Notes under the pieces: generated by a model
Told to the model about the DNA's origin: nothing
What the model saw: the letters and a program-made list of their open reading frames with translations, nothing else
Database searches by the model: none
Assembly: GCF_002251735.1 (NCBI RefSeq)
Contig: NZ_NOXS01000033.1
Location: 222,040 to 286,039 of the forward strand
From: Elstera cyanobacteriorum
GTDB taxonomy: Bacteria > Pseudomonadota > Alphaproteobacteria > Elsterales > Elsteraceae
Reading direction: 5' to 3'
Length of the DNA: 64,000 bases
Made by a program: the position numbers and the translations under genes
Shown: piece after piece, positions 62,257-64,000 of the stretch
Layout: each line of letters starts with the position of its first letter
Position numbering within the stretch: position 1 is the stretch's first letter

Positions 62257-62559
62257 TTAGCTGCCCACTTCTTCCGGCGTCCGTGCCATCAGGGCCAGGG
62301 CATGGACCGGGCCAGCCAATTCTTCCGCCAGCACGCTATTGATCCGCCGCTGGCGTTCGACCCGCGATAGGCCTTCGAACTGCGGGGAGATGACGACGAC
62401 GCGGAAATGGCTCTCGCCCCCCTCCCGCGCGCCAGCATGACCGGCGTGGCGGGCGCTATCGTCGTGGATCAGCACTTCGGCGGGGGCGAAGGCGGCCAGC
62501 AGTTTCTTCTGCATTTGGGCAGCCATCGGGCCGGTCGGTTCGTGGGCGTCGTGCGGCAT
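62257..62559 (-). CDS. bolA: BolA family protein
   Basis: A 100-residue BolA-like protein with LIHDDSARHAGHAGAREGGESHFRVVVIS, FEGLSRVERQRRINSVLAEEL and VHALALMARTPEE. The His in HFRVVVVS-type strands is the Fe-S ligand shared with glutaredoxin partners. Start is 62559, with ATG at residue 12 (MAAQMQKKL) as an alternative. Divergent from the J-domain gene, an arrangement common in alphaproteobacteria. Confidence 0.92.
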   Translation of the reverse strand: MPHDAHEPTGPMAAQMQKKLLAAFAPAEVLIHDDSARHAGHAGAREGGESHFRVVVISPQFEGLSRVERQRRINSVLAEELAGPVHALALMARTPEEVGS

Positions 62560-62654
62560 AGGCGGATTCCTGAAAACGTCAAGCGGTTACAAATGCAGGC
62601 AGCCCCGAAGGCTCATGGCTTGCGCCGCCTGCTTTGGCTTTTCATACTAGCGTC

Positions 62655-63251
62655 ATGGCCACCCGTCGACCGTCCCGGTTTACGGTCTCATTTTTCGATG
62701 AGATCGAAAAACCCCCCGTTCGCCCCTGCGATCATGCGGGCTGCCCAAACGCGGGCGAGTTCCGGGCGCCGAAATCGCGCAGCGACCTCAATAGCTACTA
62801 TTGGTTCTGCCTCGATCACGTTCGCGAATATAACCTCGCCTGGAACTATTATGCGGGCATGTCGCCGGAGGAAATCGAGGCGGAAAACCGCACCGATGCG
62901 ACCTGGAACCGCCCGACCTGGCCGTTCGGCCAATCAAAGCCGGGGGGCAAGACCCAGTACCAGCCCGGCACCGGGCGCCGCCCGCGCTTTACCGACGGGT
63001 TCGGCTTCTTCGAGGACGATGCGGAGGCCGACCGCACCGCCGCACGCGGGTCGGCCAGTGCCGAAGAAACCAAGGCCATGGCGATCTTCAACCTGTCGCA
63101 CCCTATCACGCTCGCCGATGTGAAGACCCGCTATAAGGAGCTGGTCAAACGCCACCATCCCGATGCGAATGGTGGCGATAAGAAAGCCGAAGAGCGGATC
63201 AAGGTGATTAACCAAGCCTATACGGTGCTGCGGGCCTTCGTGACGGAGTGA
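62655..63251 (+). CDS. J-domain protein (DnaJ-like)
   Basis: A 198-residue protein with an N-terminal region bearing Cys/His (CDHAGCPNAGEFRAPKSR, FCLDHVREYN) that could bind a metal. The C-terminal J domain contains VKTRYKELVKRHHPDANGG, including the HPD tripeptide that stimulates Hsp70. The DnaJ Gly/Phe and zinc repeats are absent. ATG 62655 is chosen by homology. It abuts fpr. Confidence 0.9.
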   Translation: MATRRPSRFTVSFFDEIEKPPVRPCDHAGCPNAGEFRAPKSRSDLNSYYWFCLDHVREYNLAWNYYAGMSPEEIEAENRTDATWNRPTWPFGQSKPGGKTQYQPGTGRRPRFTDGFGFFEDDAEADRTAARGSASAEETKAMAIFNLSHPITLADVKTRYKELVKRHHPDANGGDKKAEERIKVINQAYTVLRAFVTE

Positions 63252-64000
63252 TTATTTCTCCGCAAACGCCCGTTCGATAACGAAGGCGCCGGGGGTAGAG
63301 GTATTGCCCTCAACAAACCCACGCGCTTCCAACATCGCCTTCAGATCGGCCAGCATCGCGGCGCTGCCGCAAATCATGGCGCGGTCGGTTTCTGGGTCGA
63401 GTGCCGGGATGCCGAGGTCGGTGAACAGCTTGCCGCTTTCAATCAACTCGGTTGCGCGGCCCTGGTTCTTATACGGCTCGCGCGTAACGGTCGGGTAATA
63501 GAGCAGCTTTCCGGCCACCATCTCGCCCAAGATTTCGTCGTTCGGCAGCTCTTGGGTGATGTAATCGTGGTAGGCGAGTTCGGCGACTTCGCGCACGCCG
63601 TGGACCAGCACCACCTGCTCGAACTTCTCGTAGGTTTCCGGGTCGCGGATGATCGACATGAACGGCGCAAGGCCGGTGCCGGTCGAGAGCAGATAGAGGC
63701 GGCGACCCGGCAGCAGATAATCGATAACCAGCGTGCCGGTCGGCTTTTTGCCAACGATGATCGTATCGCCAACCTGGATATGCTGAAGCCGCGAGGTCAG
63801 CGGGCCGTTTTCGACCTTGATCGACAGGAATTCCAAATGTTCTTCGAAATTGGCGCTGGCGATGCTGTAGGCGCGTAGCAGCGGCTTTCCGTTCACCGGC
63901 AGGCCGATCATGATGAATTGGCCGTTCAGGAAGCGGAACCCTTTATCGCGGGTCGTGGTGAAGCTGAACAGCCGGTTGGTCCAATGGTGGACGCTTAAAA
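63252..64000 (-). CDS. fpr: Ferredoxin/flavodoxin-NADP reductase (5' end outside window)
   Basis: The C-terminal about 249 residues of a FAD-dependent reductase moving electrons between NADPH and ferredoxin or flavodoxin. RAYSIAS is the FAD-binding motif, followed by LLSTGTGLAPFMSI and ICGSAAMLADLKAML in the NADP domain, and the bacterial subclass tail GAFVIERAFAEK. The reading frame stays open to the window edge (VHHWTNRLFSFTTTRD before the internal ATG at 63911), so the true start lies beyond 64000. Confidence 0.95.
   Translation of the reverse strand, partial: LSVHHWTNRLFSFTTTRDKGFRFLNGQFIMIGLPVNGKPLLRAYSIASANFEEHLEFLSIKVENGPLTSRLQHIQVGDTIIVGKKPTGTLVIDYLLPGRRLYLLSTGTGLAPFMSIIRDPETYEKFEQVVLVHGVREVAELAYHDYITQELPNDEILGEMVAGKLLYYPTVTREPYKNQGRATELIESGKLFTDLGIPALDPETDRAMICGSAAMLADLKAMLEARGFVEGNTSTPGAFVIERAFAEK

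Noticed and set aside
1-64000. CRISPR arrays, prophage, insertion sequences, rRNA genes or riboswitches
   Set aside because: No regularly spaced repeats, transposase or phage structural genes, rRNA sequence or recognisable riboswitch core was seen when reading both strands.

Overview
The window is GC-rich bacterial chromosome with dense, mostly housekeeping gene content. It fits an alphaproteobacterium of the Rhodospirillales type. The main pointers are a stand-alone F0 ATP synthase operon (atpI-atpB-atpE-b'-b) without F1 genes, a ubiG gene divergent from lysC, a PTS-Ntr enzyme I (ptsP) next to rodZ and ispG, an IHF-beta/LapA pair, a bolA gene divergent from a J-domain gene, and an arsR-aquaporin-arsC cassette like those of rhizobia. 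The order-level assignment is inference. Both ends of the window cut genes: aconitase on the left, ferredoxin-NADP reductase on the right.

Layout. 1-6.6 kb: the end of acnA and its terminator, then a small AT-rich accessory patch (HEPN-like gene; orphan VapB antitoxin followed by a VapC remnant with an internal deletion), creA, a large cytoplasmic hybrid histidine kinase, msrA and tRNA-Arg(ACG). 6.9-13.4 kb: envelope lipoprotein, DUF4864 protein, gpt, RlmI-like methyltransferase, ornithine-cyclodeaminase-like enzyme, lapA, ihfB, tag, EVE protein. 13.4-24.5 kb: a long minus-strand run containing gpsA, tsaD, an MFS pump, a YgjP-type peptidase, ispG, rodZ, ptsP, a nitronate monooxygenase and lysC. 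24.6-25.6 kb: ubiG and a small conserved protein.

25.6-35.8 kb: a minus-strand surface-polysaccharide cluster with four GT4 glycosyltransferases and galE. It is interrupted by two adjacent exported Sel1/TPR-like paralogues whose base composition differs sharply. 35.8-42 kb: a periplasmic binding protein, then a lipid A cluster on the plus strand (msbA, two DUF374 acyltransferases, lpxK, lpxL). 42-44.6 kb: F0 ATP synthase operon with a clear promoter and terminator, followed by a palindromic repeat element.

44.7-48.3 kb: uracil-DNA glycosylase family, sirtuin, 2H phosphodiesterase, SDR epimerase, PmtA-like methyltransferase. 48.5-51 kb: an aspartate-semialdehyde-dehydrogenase paralogue lacking both catalytic residues, a higBA toxin-antitoxin pair, and a MerR regulator with its target gene behind a textbook 19-bp-spacer MerR promoter. 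51-64 kb: SPFH protein, CorA, infC (apparently with an AUA start) and thrS, ada, a DegP-like protease, a CNNM/CorC protein, YeiH, the arsenic cassette, bolA, the J-domain protein and fpr.

No CRISPR array, prophage, insertion sequence or rRNA was seen. The most interesting signals are the catalytically dead Asd paralogue, the two Sel1-like paralogues inside the glycosyltransferase cluster, the eroded vapBC locus, the MerR operator, the infC start and the palindromic element after the ATP synthase genes. None of these amounts to a demonstrated new system.
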